Below, piece after piece: positions 43,918 to 51,752 of a DNA stretch of 64,000 bases (within the stretch, counting starts at the first letter, position 1; each line of letters starts with the position of its first letter). This stretch comes from CAZEAC01 sp964510065 (lineage in GTDB: Bacteria; Bdellovibrionota_C; UBA2361; CAIXSY01): the NCBI GenBank assembly GCA_964510065.1, contig CAZEAC010000003.1:33950-97949 (forward strand). The letters are read 5' to 3'. Under the pieces are notes generated by a model that saw only the letters and a program-made list of their open reading frames with translations, ran no database searches and was not told the origin of the DNA. A program made the translations under genes and the position numbers.

Positions 43918-45240
43918 ATGATCATAAAAGCTCAACGCGCAAAAAGTCAGCATGACTCGAAGATACGAGTGTCATCGCCGCTTGCGACTGCGAGCCTTGT
44001 CAGTTCGGAAACCCCAGACGCGTTTCAACGAAAACGCAGGTCAGCAATAGATATAAAATATTCGAAGGCATTTTACGTATATCGGGAAACAGCTCGCAAA
44101 AAGTTTCGAGGCACGCTTGTAATCGACGGTGGTGGAGCCGCGGGAAAAACCGCAATTGGTGGGCAGCTGGCACGTGAACTTAAAGTGCCATTTTTAGACA
44201 CTGGCGTGCTGTACCGGGCATCAGTGCTCTTCGCAATGCTCCGTCTTCAAAGATGTCGTGGCGAGCAGCTTGGGGCGCGCCTTCGAACGTTGATACGAAG
44301 TACTACTTTGCAACCGGTAACTCATGAATCTTTAGCAAAGAGTTTAGCGGCGATTTTGAGAAATCGAAGTCTTAGACAGCCGTTTAATCGAGACGACCTT
44401 CTAGAAATAAAGGGATTTGCGCGCGCAGTCATTAAAAAGACTGTTACCTCCGATAAGTTCGTCAAACAATTGGAAGAGATAGAGGCGCAGGTACGCGCAA
44501 GCCATCAGGCGTATTATGCGCGTTGGTTCGTGGCTCAAATTCAGCTTGCTCTCCCGCATAAGGATGTCGTGGTAAAAGATTGGGGAGCGCAATATCAGGA
44601 AATTGGTCAGGTTTCTGGGCAAGGATCAATCAAGCAGCGCCAATTTAGAAAATTGAAGCGGCTTTTTCATGGGAGATCACTTGCAGATCTACAGATTGAG
44701 ATAATTCAAGAGACGCATCCTAGTCGAGAGCAGTTCAAGCTTCACCCGCGTGGCAAGCGTAAAATCGTGAACAGACTTCTGATGGATGGGATTGATATTA
44801 CCCCGGTGCTCGGACTCGCTGAGCTTGAGGCACAGGTCGGTCGGTTCGCGAAGAGCCGTTTTTTGCGAGAGCAGTGCACGAAGCGAGCTCGCTTATTCGA
44901 GAAATTTGCGGAAGATGCCGGTTTTGTTGGGCGTGTATTAGTTGGACGTGACTTGCAAACTGAGGTGTTTCCCAAAGCCCGCTACAAGTTCTACCTGGAA
45001 GGTTCAAGCTTTGATGCGGCGCTTTGGCGCGCGGCAGATAGAAGAGCCGAAGGGCAAAACGATATCGATGTACAGGCGACACAAAAAGCGCTCGATCGAC
45101 GCCTTGCATTGGATGTGAACCGAAAATATGGCGCACTTAGGAAGGCCATCGATGCCCGCGGCATTTTGAACGATGGCACGAGGACTACTCGCGGCGTTAC
45201 CGCGCAGCTTCTCGGGTACATCGCCGGCAAAGTTGGATAA
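43918..45240 (+). CDS. Enlarged cytidylate-kinase-like protein
   Basis: About 440 aa, roughly twice Cmk. Residue numbers are from the TTG at 43912; the ATG at 43918 is preferred. P-loop GGGAAGKT at 73-80, DTGVLYRA at 97-103, then a Cmk-like stretch MDGIDITPVLGLAELE (291-306), LREQCTKRARLF and GRDLQTEVFPKARYKF (345-360), and LDRRLALDVNRKYGALRKAI near 395-413. These correspond in order to Cmk blocks. About 145 extra residues lie between YRA and MDG, and about 65 precede the P-loop. Whether it is the cell's CMP kinase or a divergent relative with a new substrate cannot be decided. Confidence 0.65.
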   Translation: MIIKAQRAKSQHDSKIRVSSPLATASLVSSETPDAFQRKRRSAIDIKYSKAFYVYRETARKKFRGTLVIDGGGAAGKTAIGGQLARELKVPFLDTGVLYRASVLFAMLRLQRCRGEQLGARLRTLIRSTTLQPVTHESLAKSLAAILRNRSLRQPFNRDDLLEIKGFARAVIKKTVTSDKFVKQLEEIEAQVRASHQAYYARWFVAQIQLALPHKDVVVKDWGAQYQEIGQVSGQGSIKQRQFRKLKRLFHGRSLADLQIEIIQETHPSREQFKLHPRGKRKIVNRLLMDGIDITPVLGLAELEAQVGRFAKSRFLREQCTKRARLFEKFAEDAGFVGRVLVGRDLQTEVFPKARYKFYLEGSSFDAALWRAADRRAEGQNDIDVQATQKALDRRLALDVNRKYGALRKAIDARGILNDGTRTTRGVTAQLLGYIAGKVG

Positions 45241-45279
45241 CGGGTGGTCTGCACCTGAAAATTGCAATATAAATAGGGT

Positions 45280-46452
45280 ATGCGTTTTCCTCCAATCGTA
45301 TCGTGGCTATTTTTCTTGTTTCTGCTAGGTCTGGATTCGCCCCTAGCCTTTGCTTTGGGTGAATGCGAAATCGCGCGTGAAGCAATTGAAACGGCAAGCA
45401 AGATTCGAGGCCTTGCCATAAAAAAGAAAGTGCCCTGCCTTGTGCATGACCAGGAGCAGGTAAAACAGTTCATTCTCGAGCAGCTTCACGAAGAAATCCC
45501 GAAAGAGCGGCTTGAAGCAGAAGAGAAAATTTTTAAAGCGCTTGGCTTAATCCCAGAGGAGTTTGAGTATGCAAAGGGCCTGGTGGATCTTTATCTAAGC
45601 CAGCTTGGCGGTTATTACGATCCGAAGCGCGAGCACTTTGTGATGGCTGGCTGGATGCCGGTTGCGATGCAGCCTGCTATTGCCGCGCACGAACTTACCC
45701 ATGCTTTGCAGGACCAATATTTCAACCTCGATTCTTTCGTAAAGCCAGAACTTGAGAATAGCGATGTACAGCTCGCGCGTTCGGCGCTGGTCGAGGGGGA
45801 CGCAACCGCGGTGATGCTTGATTATGTGCGCGGGCTTGTTGGTCAGCCGCCGATCTCCAGTATCGATGATGTAAGTGGTGTGTTGTTGCAAAATGCGCTT
45901 GGAGCCTCGATCTCAGCAGGCTTTTCCGGGGTACCGCAGAGCTTACAGCTCTTTCTGTTGTTTCCCTACTCAAGTGGATTGCGATTCGCGCATTCGAAGC
46001 TTCGCCAGGGAGGCTACGCAGCAATCAATAAAATATTTTCGACTCCTCCGCGCTCTACCGAAGAGATCTTACACCCTGAAAAGTATGGCGCCGCCGTGGA
46101 TTTTATAGAGTTTAAAGACGAGGATCTTCTAGCGGCGAGTGGTGCTCCGAGTGGAAAGATTCACTACCGCGATACGTACGGTGAATTCGCGATTTCGGTG
46201 CTTCTCGGCAATTTTATCCAAAATAAGCTTCGCGCAACCGACGCTTCAAATGGCTGGGGCGGCGACAAAGTCGGCATTGTTGACCAGAAAATTGTTTGGC
46301 TCACGAATTGGGACAGTGAGAAAGATGCCCGGGAGTTTCAAGAGCTCTTCAATGAAACTCTGACTCAGAGATTCCAAAAGCCATCGACAAAGTACCGCTT
46401 CGCCGTTTCAGAAAAAGGTAGGCGGGTAACGATTGTAATAGAGACAATGTAG
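45280..46452 (+). CDS. Secreted putative zinc metalloprotease
   Basis: 390 aa with a signal peptide (about 1-26). HELTH at 137-141 and VEGDATAVMLDY (Glu172, 31 residues later) form a gluzincin-like zinc site. Other conserved-looking stretches are GGYYDPKREHFVM before the site, and YGEFAISVLLG near the end. Substrate unknown; comparable proteins occur in several environmental phyla. It begins 39 bp after the Cmk-like gene. Confidence 0.8.
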   Translation: MRFPPIVSWLFFLFLLGLDSPLAFALGECEIAREAIETASKIRGLAIKKKVPCLVHDQEQVKQFILEQLHEEIPKERLEAEEKIFKALGLIPEEFEYAKGLVDLYLSQLGGYYDPKREHFVMAGWMPVAMQPAIAAHELTHALQDQYFNLDSFVKPELENSDVQLARSALVEGDATAVMLDYVRGLVGQPPISSIDDVSGVLLQNALGASISAGFSGVPQSLQLFLLFPYSSGLRFAHSKLRQGGYAAINKIFSTPPRSTEEILHPEKYGAAVDFIEFKDEDLLAASGAPSGKIHYRDTYGEFAISVLLGNFIQNKLRATDASNGWGGDKVGIVDQKIVWLTNWDSEKDAREFQELFNETLTQRFQKPSTKYRFAVSEKGRRVTIVIETM

Positions 46453-46460
46453 GCTGCAAC

Positions 46461-47384
46461 TCAGCCAAGGGTTGACGCGAGCTCTTTCTCAAGTGTGTCA
46501 CGGGAAAAAGTAAATCCAGCCTGAAGTAGCCGCGCAGGTATGCAGCGCTGGCTTGCAAGCAATGTTTCGTCAGCCATCTTCCCAAAAAGCAAGCGAAGCG
46601 CAAACTTTGGTACGGTACAAAACGCCGGACGGCGGAGGCTTCTGGCTAAAGTTCGCGCGAATGTGGCATTGGTAAGGGCGCTCGGTGAAACAATATTATA
46701 TGCCCCCTCAGCGTTTGTGGACTTCAGTAAGAATAGAATTGCGCGCACTGTGTCACTAAGGCCTAGCCAGCTAATCCACTGCTCACCGGAGCCAAGCATT
46801 CCCCCTAATCCCAACCGAAATGGCGGCAGCATCTTTTTAAGCGCGCCGCCTTCAGGAGAAATTATAATGCCGAAACGTAAAATAATGACTCGCATGCCGA
46901 ACTCCGAAGCTTTGCACGCATTTGCCTCCCACTCCCTGGCCAGGTCAGCGAGAAATCCTTGGCCAGCGCTGCTCTTTTCGTCGAGAATTTCGTCAGCGCG
47001 GGAACCATAAATTCCTACAGCTGAGGCTGATAGCAGCACTTTCGGTGGGTTCGTCATTTTGCGAAGGGCGGATACTAAAGCCATAGTTCCTGCAACCCGG
47101 CTATCGCGAATCCTTTGCATGCGAGCGGCGTTCCAGTATCCCGAGGCGATATTTTCGCCGGCAAGATGGATTACGGCGTGGAGATCTAGATTGTGGGCGA
47201 TTTCCATCTGCTGCTGGCGAGTGTCCCAGGTTGCTGGAGATCCGGGTGCATTCCGAACTAATGGAATAGTCTTAAACCCTTCTTTCAGGAGCATGGGTTG
47301 CAGCGCAGTTCCAAGTAGCCCATGCGAGCCAGTAAGTAGGATGGCAGGATCTTCAGAATTTAGTATTTTTGCTTGCTCTTGCAC
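46461..47384 (-). CDS. TIGR01777-family NAD(P)-binding epimerase
   Basis: 307 aa SDR-type protein of the YfcH family. Glycine motif TGSHGLLGTAL, then HLAGENIASGYWN, KVLLSASAVGIYG and the conserved segment LRFGIIISPEGGALKKMLPPF. The WISWLGLSDTVRAI and YNIVSP blocks are typical. Enzymatic role in the family is poorly known. It is convergent with the metalloprotease gene (8 bp). Confidence 0.9.
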   Translation of the reverse strand: MQEQAKILNSEDPAILLTGSHGLLGTALQPMLLKEGFKTIPLVRNAPGSPATWDTRQQQMEIAHNLDLHAVIHLAGENIASGYWNAARMQRIRDSRVAGTMALVSALRKMTNPPKVLLSASAVGIYGSRADEILDEKSSAGQGFLADLAREWEANACKASEFGMRVIILRFGIIISPEGGALKKMLPPFRLGLGGMLGSGEQWISWLGLSDTVRAILFLLKSTNAEGAYNIVSPSALTNATFARTLARSLRRPAFCTVPKFALRLLFGKMADETLLASQRCIPARLLQAGFTFSRDTLEKELASTLG

Positions 47385-47504
47385 CTGAGTTCACACTTTC
47401 ACAGCAGGAGAGTAGAAGCGCAAGACCAAGGAGAAGCAGTTCTCGTAAAAGCGCCGTAGAGCGTACGACAATAGTACGCGCTATCGAGTGAACTCAAAGA
47501 GATT

Positions 47505-47573
47505 CCCCCATCAAAAGAAGAAGTCATCCCCTTCATGGTCTCCCGTTAATGACTTCATATCTTTTGATGGAGG
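47505..47573 (-). terminator. Hairpin downstream of the 47580-48083 gene
   Basis: CCATCAAAAGAAGAAGTCAT pairs imperfectly with ATGACTTCATATCTTTTGATGG across a 21-nt loop. It ends 6 bp beyond the stop of the minus-strand gene, and is AT-rich; a terminator or 3' stabiliser is plausible. A second small GCGTAC/GTACGC stem lies at 47461-47479. Confidence 0.5.
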
Positions 47574-47579
47574 AAATTT

Positions 47580-48083
47580 TTAGGCTATCGCTACCTCAGC
47601 TTTTTGTGTCGAGGCCTTAGCTTCCTGACCGGCTTCAAGCTCGGTAACGAAATTCTTGAACCGCTGCTCACGCTCAGGATTCCCGCCGTAAAATTGCACT
47701 AATCCTTCAACTTTCTTGTCGACCTCTGCCGGCGGGGTTTGATCTTGAATGACTTTGAGGTAACGGCGCGCGTATCCTTCAAGCTCGCGGGTGTCTTTCT
47801 TGGCTTCGCCGTAATCAAAATTATCGACTAATGAATCCGAAGGTCTTGGCGCCGATGATGTTGGTGTTGGCTGGGCCGCGGGAGTTCTTGTAATGAACGC
47901 GGCTTGTGAATTGTCTGGGTTAGACGCGGCGAGTGCGCTCTTCGTAAGATTCTTCGAGTAGTTTTCGGGAGCAGCCGACTCGCTTGGCGCAACAGCCACA
48001 GACTTCTTTGTGAGTTCTCTTTTCTCTATTGATTGCGCCGCCTGAGAATATGCGGAACGCAGCGAGATAGGATTAATTGCCAT
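47580..48083 (-). CDS. Hypothetical protein, low-complexity N-terminal half
   Basis: 167 aa from the ATG at 48083, with GGAGGT 4 nt upstream. The first 85 residues are Ala/Ser/Pro/Thr-rich and likely disordered. The last 75 (EGYARRYLKVIQDQTPPAEV, QFYGGNPEREQRFKNFV) are helical and more ordered. No family is recognised. The strong ribosome site supports expression. Confidence 0.6.
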   Translation of the reverse strand: MAINPISLRSAYSQAAQSIEKRELTKKSVAVAPSESAAPENYSKNLTKSALAASNPDNSQAAFITRTPAAQPTPTSSAPRPSDSLVDNFDYGEAKKDTRELEGYARRYLKVIQDQTPPAEVDKKVEGLVQFYGGNPEREQRFKNFVTELEAGQEAKASTQKAEVAIA

Positions 48084-48326
48084 GATACCTCCATGTAGTC
48101 TCGAAAATGTTTCGAGATCTTCGAAATCCTTTAAACGGCTTCCTCGCCGTTGCAAGTGATTTCGTCGGGGATACTGGAACCCTTAATGAATCGGAGCAAA
48201 ATATCCTAAAAGGATTGACGATACCTGCTCAGAAGAACTCGTATTGGCGCAACTAGCTGAAATGTATAGCTATACCATCAAAGTGTTGGCACTATTATAC
48301 TGTAAATGAAATACTCTCCATTCCTA

Positions 48327-48397
48327 GCTCTGTGCTCTCCGTGTCTCTGTGGTTTTTGAAAGTAAAATAAACCACAGAGACTCAGAGTACACCGAGC
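48327..48397. repeat. Inverted repeat, CCACAGAG family
   Basis: GCTCTGTGCTCTCCGTGTCT continuing to GTGGTTT pairs with AAACCACAGAGACTCAGAGT and onward. It lies between the hypothetical gene and yqeY. Confidence 0.8.
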
Positions 48398-48452
48398 GAG
48401 GACCGAGACTAAGGATAAGTTGTTTTGGTTGCAGTGCACGAGGCTAGGCAAT

Positions 48453-48887
48453 CTAACCGAGAACTCGTCGCGCAATCTCGCTCGCAAGTTTGCCATCGAA
48501 CTGGCCGGAATATTTTTCTTTAAGCAGCTTCATTCCCGCACCCATATTGATGCCCGGAGTGGAGCTCTTAATATCGGCGAGGATCTTCTCAAGCTCTTCG
48601 GAGGAGAGCTGCTTCGGAAGGAATGACTCAAGACTAGCGATCTCAGTCTTTAGCTTATCAATAAGATCGCTTCGTTTTGCTTGTTCAGCGAACTCGATCT
48701 CTTCTCGACGCTTTTTGATCTCGCGCTGAAGAACGGCGAGATTCTCTTCTTCAGAAAGCTCATCAACTTTATTAGATATTGCCTCGTACTGCATCGCGCT
48801 GAGTACGGAACGCACCGTATCAAGGCGAACCTTGTCTCGCGCTTTGAGCGCTTCTTTAAGAGATGCTTGAAGAGCTGTCTTTAACAT
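48453..48887 (-). CDS. yqeY: GatB/YqeY domain protein
   Basis: 144 aa with the YqeY fold, related to the tail of GatB. DTVRSVLSAMQYEAI, EIEFAEQAKRSDLIDKLKTE, SFLPKQLSSEEL and GINMGAGMKLLKEKYSGQFDGKLAS are characteristic. A role with tRNA-amidotransferase-like partners is inferred from the family only. The start codon lies in the first unit of a 16-bp tandem repeat, and no ribosome site is visible upstream. Confidence 0.93.
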   Translation of the reverse strand: MLKTALQASLKEALKARDKVRLDTVRSVLSAMQYEAISNKVDELSEEENLAVLQREIKKRREEIEFAEQAKRSDLIDKLKTEIASLESFLPKQLSSEELEKILADIKSSTPGINMGAGMKLLKEKYSGQFDGKLASEIARRVLG

Positions 48888-48946
48888 TGTGGTTTAGTAA
48901 CATTGTGGTTTAGTAACATTGCGGTTTAGTAACATAGCGGTTTAGT
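48883..48946. repeat. Four-unit 16-bp tandem repeat over the yqeY start
   Basis: Units AACATTGTGGTTTAGT (48883, 48899), AACATTGCGGTTTAGT (48915) and AACATAGCGGTTTAGT (48931). On the coding strand each of the first three contains an ATG, with the yqeY start being the first. The unit is not a multiple of three. Confidence 0.9.
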
Positions 48947-48991
48947 CACTGGGCGACATTTACTATGGAAGGCTGAAAACGAGGCGGCGGT

Positions 48992-49435
48992 TTATGCCGC
49001 AACCTCTTTACGCTTGGTGCCTGTGGGATCAATATCAGAGAGGTAGCCGTCGGTAAACTGGCTGAGCTTTCGTGCGGTCTCGCTACTTATCAGATGCTCA
49101 GTTTTGCAAGCATCTATTTCAGCCTGTTCTGATTCGACATCGAGCACATCGGTAAGGAAGCGAATGAGGATCTTCTTCCTGTTTATTACTGCTTTCGCTA
49201 AGGCCTCGCCCTCTGGGGTGAGCGCTAAGAAGCGGTTTTCATCCTCGCTTATTAGGCTTTTTGACTTAAGACTCTTAAGGTTTGTTGACGCGCTTCCTGT
49301 AGTAATATTGAGGTACTTAGCTACGTCCGTCACCCGTGCGTAACCTCGCTTCTCGCGAAGTTCTAATATGGCAGTAAGATGATGTGCGGCGCTGTGGGTA
49401 ATGTTGTTTTCCTCAAACTGCTTCCAGATATCCAT
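48992..49435 (-). CDS. DtxR/MntR-family metalloregulator
   Basis: 147 aa. N-terminal winged helix (VTDVAKYLNITTGSASTNLKSLKSKSLI) and metal-binding dimerisation domain with EQAEIDACKTEHLISSETARKL supplying Asp, Cys, Glu and His ligands. There is no C-terminal SH3 domain, so it is MntR-sized. AGGAGT precedes the ATG. Metal specificity (Mn or Fe) is unresolved. It is divergent from the SCO1-cox operon. Confidence 0.88.
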   Translation of the reverse strand: MDIWKQFEENNITHSAAHHLTAILELREKRGYARVTDVAKYLNITTGSASTNLKSLKSKSLISEDENRFLALTPEGEALAKAVINRKKILIRFLTDVLDVESEQAEIDACKTEHLISSETARKLSQFTDGYLSDIDPTGTKRKEVAA

Positions 49436-49496
49436 GATGTAACTCCTTATTCTTGAGTAAACTATTAAATATTAAATATTGCATGACTAGTCAAGC

Positions 49497-49529
49497 AAAT
49501 GTTCCTTGGTGCAAATAAATGTTCCTTGG
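49497..49529. promoter_or_regulatory. Direct repeat in the DtxR/SCO1 divergent region
   Basis: AAATGTTCCTTGG occurs at 49497-49509 and 49517-49529, exactly 20 bp apart, about two helical turns. Nearby, TAAATATTAAATATT (around 49466-49480) is AT-rich. These could be regulator sites for either gene. Confidence 0.35.
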
Positions 49530-49610
49530 CGGAGTTGTTGTGCTTTTGGAGTCTCAAGCTTTGCTCTTTTTAGAGGCCCGTAGTAACTTCCTGGCAATTC
49601 TTAACAGGTT

Positions 49611-50429
49611 ATGCGCTTTCCAAAAGTTTTCTCCATAATTATTGCTCTTTCCCTTCATATCTTCTCGATTTCATTGACTTGTCACGCCCTCGAAAAGCCT
49701 GGAACAGAGCTCGAAGAAGTTGGAATTGCTCCTATTCTTGGTAATCGCGTCGACCTGGACCTTAATTTTATCGATTCTGATGGAAAAAGTTCCAGGCTTG
49801 GCGAACTTGTTGCCGCAGGGAAGCCGATAGTTGTTATTCCGGCTTACTTTGGGTGTCCAAGACTTTGCGGATTGCTGCTTGATGGGGTTAGTGACCTTCT
49901 CTCTGAATTGACTTTGAAGATTGGGCAGGATTTTACGATTTTGACTGCAAGTTTTAATGTTTCAGAGATGCCGGCAGATGCTTTGAAGCGCGGTAAGTCC
50001 TACTGGAGTAAGCAGAGCGATCCCGAGGCTTCACGGCTTGGTTGGCGTTTTTTGACCGGCGATTCGGCCAACGTGACCGCACTTATGAATCAAATAGGGT
50101 TTAAGTATAAGCCCGACGGCAAAGATTTTGCGCATACAGCTGCGATAGTAATCTTGACACCTGAAGGGGAGATCTCACAGTATTTTACCGGGGTTAGCTT
50201 TTCTGCCTTTGATACGCGACTTGCGCTTGTGGAGGCATCGAAGGGAAATATTGGAACTCCGCTCGATCATGTGTTGCTTTACTGTTTTCGGTTTGACCAA
50301 TCGATCGGTAAATACACGTGGGCGGTTTTCAATTTGATGCGAGCAGGGGGAATTCTCACTGTCTTAGCTCTAGGTGGACTTATTTTTTACCTCAGAAGAA
50401 GGGAGAAGGCGCAGCAGCTTGCCGCCTAA
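49611..50429 (+). CDS. SCO1/SenC copper chaperone for oxidase assembly
   Basis: 272 aa. Signal or anchor (about 5-26), thioredoxin-like domain with copper-binding CPRLC (Cys82, Cys86) and the conserved His in KDFAHTAAI, and a C-terminal membrane helix (about 243-262). SCO proteins deliver copper to the CuA site of cytochrome oxidase. It is 29 bp upstream of coxB, in the same direction. Confidence 0.93.
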   Translation: MRFPKVFSIIIALSLHIFSISLTCHALEKPGTELEEVGIAPILGNRVDLDLNFIDSDGKSSRLGELVAAGKPIVVIPAYFGCPRLCGLLLDGVSDLLSELTLKIGQDFTILTASFNVSEMPADALKRGKSYWSKQSDPEASRLGWRFLTGDSANVTALMNQIGFKYKPDGKDFAHTAAIVILTPEGEISQYFTGVSFSAFDTRLALVEASKGNIGTPLDHVLLYCFRFDQSIGKYTWAVFNLMRAGGILTVLALGGLIFYLRRREKAQQLAA

Positions 50430-50458
50430 GTTTTTTCGCACATTAAGGGAATAAATAA

Positions 50459-51748
50459 ATGTTTCGTTATCTGCCAGAGCAGGCCTCGGAAATTGCTCCA
50501 AAAGTCGATTGGCTTCATCACTGGATCACCGATATCTCGGTGTTCTTTACTGTGGCGATTGTCGGCGCGATGTTGTACTTCGCGATCCGCTACCGCAAGA
50601 AGGACAATAAACATCATGACACACCACAGATAAAAGGGAGCCACTTTCTCGAAGTCGTGTGGACTGTTGTGCCGACGATTATCTGTATCTTTATCGCGTA
50701 CTATGGCGTGGCGATCTTTCGAGAGATGAAACATGTTCCGAAAGATGCGTTGACGATCAATGTTTCCGGCCAGAAGTGGCTCTGGGATTTCGAATATCCC
50801 GCGAGCGGTAAGAAATCCACTGGCGAGTTCGTAGTTCCCGTGAACAAGCCAATAAAGCTAGTACTACAGTCACGCGATGTACTGCATAGTTTCTTCATCC
50901 CAGCGATGCGCGTAAAGTCGGACGCGATTAAAGGATATTTTACCTACCTAAGTTTTAAACCGGTACGTACCGGCGAATATCATGTGTTTTGCACAGAGTA
51001 TTGCGGCAAGGATCACTCGGCGATGCGCGCGACTCTTCGCGTGGTCTCCGAGGCAGATTACGAGCGCTGGGTAAACGATACAAGCGAGAAGCTTCCACCG
51101 GCCGAAAAGGGCAAGGCGCTCTTCGTCAAAAAGGGCTGTAATGGTTGCCACTCACTCGACGGCAGCCGCCTCGTAGGCCCAAGCTTCTTAAAGCTTTGGG
51201 GGAAAGAAGAGCAGCTTGAAGGCGGTGCCAATGTTGCAGTGGACGAAAATTACATTTCAGAATCTATTTTGAATCCCAACAAGAAAATCGTGAAGGGATT
51301 CCCGGCAAATCAGATGCCCGTGTTTGAGGGACAGCTCGATCAGAAAGATATCACAGCGTTAATAGAATTTATTAAAACGGTCGATGAAAGCGCGCCGATT
51401 GAAACTCCAAAGGCTGTTCAACCGGCTGTTGATTTGAGCAAGCTCACTCCCGCTGAGCGTGGAAAGAGAATCTATGATGGTAGTGCTGGCAATGTTGCCT
51501 GTCAGACCTGTCACTCGCTTGATGGCTCGAAGATTGTTGGGCCTAGCTTCAAGGGCATTTACGGAAGGAGCACGAAGATGACAGATGGTTCGAGCGTCAC
51601 GACAGATGATGCCTACCTCAAAGAATCAATCCTGAACCCCACAGCCAAGGTCGTCGAGGGGTTTGCTCCCGCGATGCCGCCTTTCCAAGGGGTACTTAGC
51701 GATGAACAGATTAGCGACGTAATCGAATACTTGAAGACGGTGAAGTAG
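50459..51748 (+). CDS. coxB: Cytochrome c oxidase subunit II with two cytochrome c domains
   Basis: 429 aa. Two membrane helices (about 24-46 and 65-85), a cupredoxin with the CuA ligand motif CTEYCGKDHSAM near 179-190, then two cytochrome c domains with CNGCH (near 227) and CQTCH (near 348). Electrons pass through the hemes to CuA. Usual caa3 subunit II has one such domain; two in series is less usual. The two domains are similar (SLDGSRLVGPSF and SLDGSKIVGPSF), suggesting duplication. It is followed 4 bp later by coxA. Confidence 0.94.
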   Translation: MFRYLPEQASEIAPKVDWLHHWITDISVFFTVAIVGAMLYFAIRYRKKDNKHHDTPQIKGSHFLEVVWTVVPTIICIFIAYYGVAIFREMKHVPKDALTINVSGQKWLWDFEYPASGKKSTGEFVVPVNKPIKLVLQSRDVLHSFFIPAMRVKSDAIKGYFTYLSFKPVRTGEYHVFCTEYCGKDHSAMRATLRVVSEADYERWVNDTSEKLPPAEKGKALFVKKGCNGCHSLDGSRLVGPSFLKLWGKEEQLEGGANVAVDENYISESILNPNKKIVKGFPANQMPVFEGQLDQKDITALIEFIKTVDESAPIETPKAVQPAVDLSKLTPAERGKRIYDGSAGNVACQTCHSLDGSKIVGPSFKGIYGRSTKMTDGSSVTTDDAYLKESILNPTAKVVEGFAPAMPPFQGVLSDEQISDVIEYLKTVK

Positions 51749-51752
51749 AACT

